Shown here: positions 63,234 to 64,000 of the stretch, in pieces
Position numbering within the stretch: the stretch's first letter is position 1
Layout of the letters: the number at the start of each line of letters is the position of its first letter
From: Bacteroidota bacterium
GTDB taxonomy: Bacteria > Bacteroidota > Bacteroidia > Chitinophagales > BACL12
Assembly (NCBI GenBank): GCA_016706255.1
Contig: JADJJZ010000006.1
Location: 558,001-622,000, forward strand
Length of the DNA stretch: 64,000 nucleotides
Direction of reading: 5' to 3'
Made by a program: the position numbers and the translations under genes
Notes under the pieces: model-generated
Database searches by the model: none
Told to the model about the DNA's origin: nothing
What the model saw: the letters and a program-made list of their open reading frames with translations, nothing else

Positions 63234-64000
63234 ATGGGCAGTATCAACAGGACATACATTCAAAACACCAAAGCAGAAATCGAATCGCTTTTGCATACAT
63301 CCTGGGATTTGGTATCAAAACGCAATTCTGAAATCGAAAATTTATCGCAAAAGGCGCTCGAATTAGCCAATTCCATTGATAGTAATAATTATCGTGGATT
63401 GGCCATAATTGAATCAGCTTTGTTTGAATGTTTAGTTAAAAATAATTACTACCAGTCCATAAAATTATGCACCGAAGGGTTTAACCTGATGAAGGGTGAG
63501 TTCAAAAAAAGATATGCCGCCTATTATCATTTGAACCTTGGCAGAAATTATCATTTTCTCGGCGACAATGTGCTCACTCAAAAACATTATCTCGAATGTA
63601 TTAAATTACTAGAACACCGGCCGGATAAAAATTATTATGAAAAGCGCTGGCTGGCACATACTTATTACAATATTTTTATCTTATTCAATTTTACCGGTGC
63701 TGAGTTTGCACAAAGTGAATATCTCGAAAAAGCGCTAAAGGTTTATGAAGAAATTGAAGATTCGGGTGGTGTAGCAAATTGTTATAATTCATATGCAGTT
63801 TATTATTTCAAACAAAACGAATTAAAATCTTCGCTTGAATATTTATTAAAAGCAAGAGATTTAGCTTTAAAAGAAAACGCAACTTCTTTTTTGTCTATTT
63901 ATTGTTCTAACATCGGCTTGGTTTACACCAAAATGGGTATGATAGAAACCGGTGAAAAGTTTTTTGCCGATGCACAGGATTATGATTTAATAATCAACAG
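63234..64000 (+). CDS. TPR-repeat protein, cut by the window end
   Basis: The frame opens at ATG 63234 (MGSINRTYIQNTKAEIE) and stays open to the last base, giving at least 255 residues. There is no signal peptide or membrane segment. The sequence is made of tetratricopeptide repeats, e.g. RYAAYYHLNLGRNYHFLGD, GGVANCYNSYAVYYFKQNEL and FLSIYCSNIGLVYTKMGMI. In Bacteroidota such N-terminal TPR arrays often precede a histidine-kinase, cyclase or DNA-binding domain; which one applies here lies beyond the window. Divergent from htpG. Confidence 0.88.
   Translation, partial: MGSINRTYIQNTKAEIESLLHTSWDLVSKRNSEIENLSQKALELANSIDSNNYRGLAIIESALFECLVKNNYYQSIKLCTEGFNLMKGEFKKRYAAYYHLNLGRNYHFLGDNVLTQKHYLECIKLLEHRPDKNYYEKRWLAHTYYNIFILFNFTGAEFAQSEYLEKALKVYEEIEDSGGVANCYNSYAVYYFKQNELKSSLEYLLKARDLALKENATSFLSIYCSNIGLVYTKMGMIETGEKFFADAQDYDLIIN

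Noticed and set aside
1..64000. Integrated phage, plasmid or transposon with its own transposase/integrase
   Set aside because: No integrase, transposase, phage structural gene, tRNA-flanked junction or replication origin was seen. The accessory feel of 6-14 kb rests only on composition and gene content.

Overview
The window comes from a member of the Bacteroidota, probably an uncultured, environmental, AT-rich lineage. The evidence is a type IX secretion/gliding gene set (PorP/SprF-like protein, a type B sorting-domain adhesin, GldB, GldD), a fused MurF-alanine racemase, an IPExxxVDY-family protein and SusC-like TonB receptor architecture. Start codons almost never have Shine-Dalgarno sequences, and there are repeated matches to the Bacteroidota promoter (TTTG, 18-21 bases, TAnnTTTG). 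No rRNA, tRNA, CRISPR array, prophage or transposase was seen. The order within the phylum cannot be fixed from this window.

Layout. 1-4.9 kb: end of a TonB-like gene, the acpP-fabF-rnc operon, an IPExxxVDY gene and pyruvate kinase. 4.9-5.9 kb: a gene-free mosaic of palindromic and tandem repeats. 6-14.4 kb: a pterin dehydratase, then a co-directional accessory locus: a four-repeat COG4705-type membrane protein, an OmpR-type regulator, a sensor kinase, three PepSY-like secreted proteins, an outer-membrane barrel and a TonB-dependent receptor. 14.6-21.2 kb: ligA, rpsT, radC, an EamA transporter and a PAS-rich kinase. 21.2-29.2 kb (minus): PorP/SprF-like protein, a giant PKD/SBBP surface protein, a membrane protein and murF-alr. 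29.4-37 kb: secA, deoC, a SPOR protein, an M20 hydrolase and an MsbA-like ABC exporter. 37-42.3 kb (minus): hup, recG, a second repeat mosaic, gldD, ssb and mutY. 42.4-45.3 kb: an HU-like gene, a TPR gene, a 29-codon mS38/bS22-like ribosomal gene and RNase E/G. 45.5-54.1 kb: a membrane-anchored propeller protein, nadE, an outer-membrane barrel, gldB, apaG, gmk, yicC and an EamA transporter. 54.2-64 kb: a TolB-propeller/outer-membrane-barrel fusion, an MBL hydrolase, a LytTR two-component pair, a DUF5694-like protein, htpG and the start of a TPR protein.

The most interesting part is 6.5-14.4 kb. Direct repeats spaced 11 bp (the phasing used by OmpR/PhoB regulators) lie just upstream of -7-like boxes in front of both halves of this locus. 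This suggests that the encoded regulator controls its own operon and the PepSY/receptor operon. The COG4705-type protein carries four copies of an FW-x14-D motif, which puts four acidic residues at equivalent places in the membrane.

At least six conserved genes (tonB-like, pyk, the TonB receptor, eamA, the M20 hydrolase, gldB) are broken by single-base frameshifts, mostly at short homopolymers. This looks more like residual long-read assembly error than gene decay, and the affected genes are annotated here across the break.
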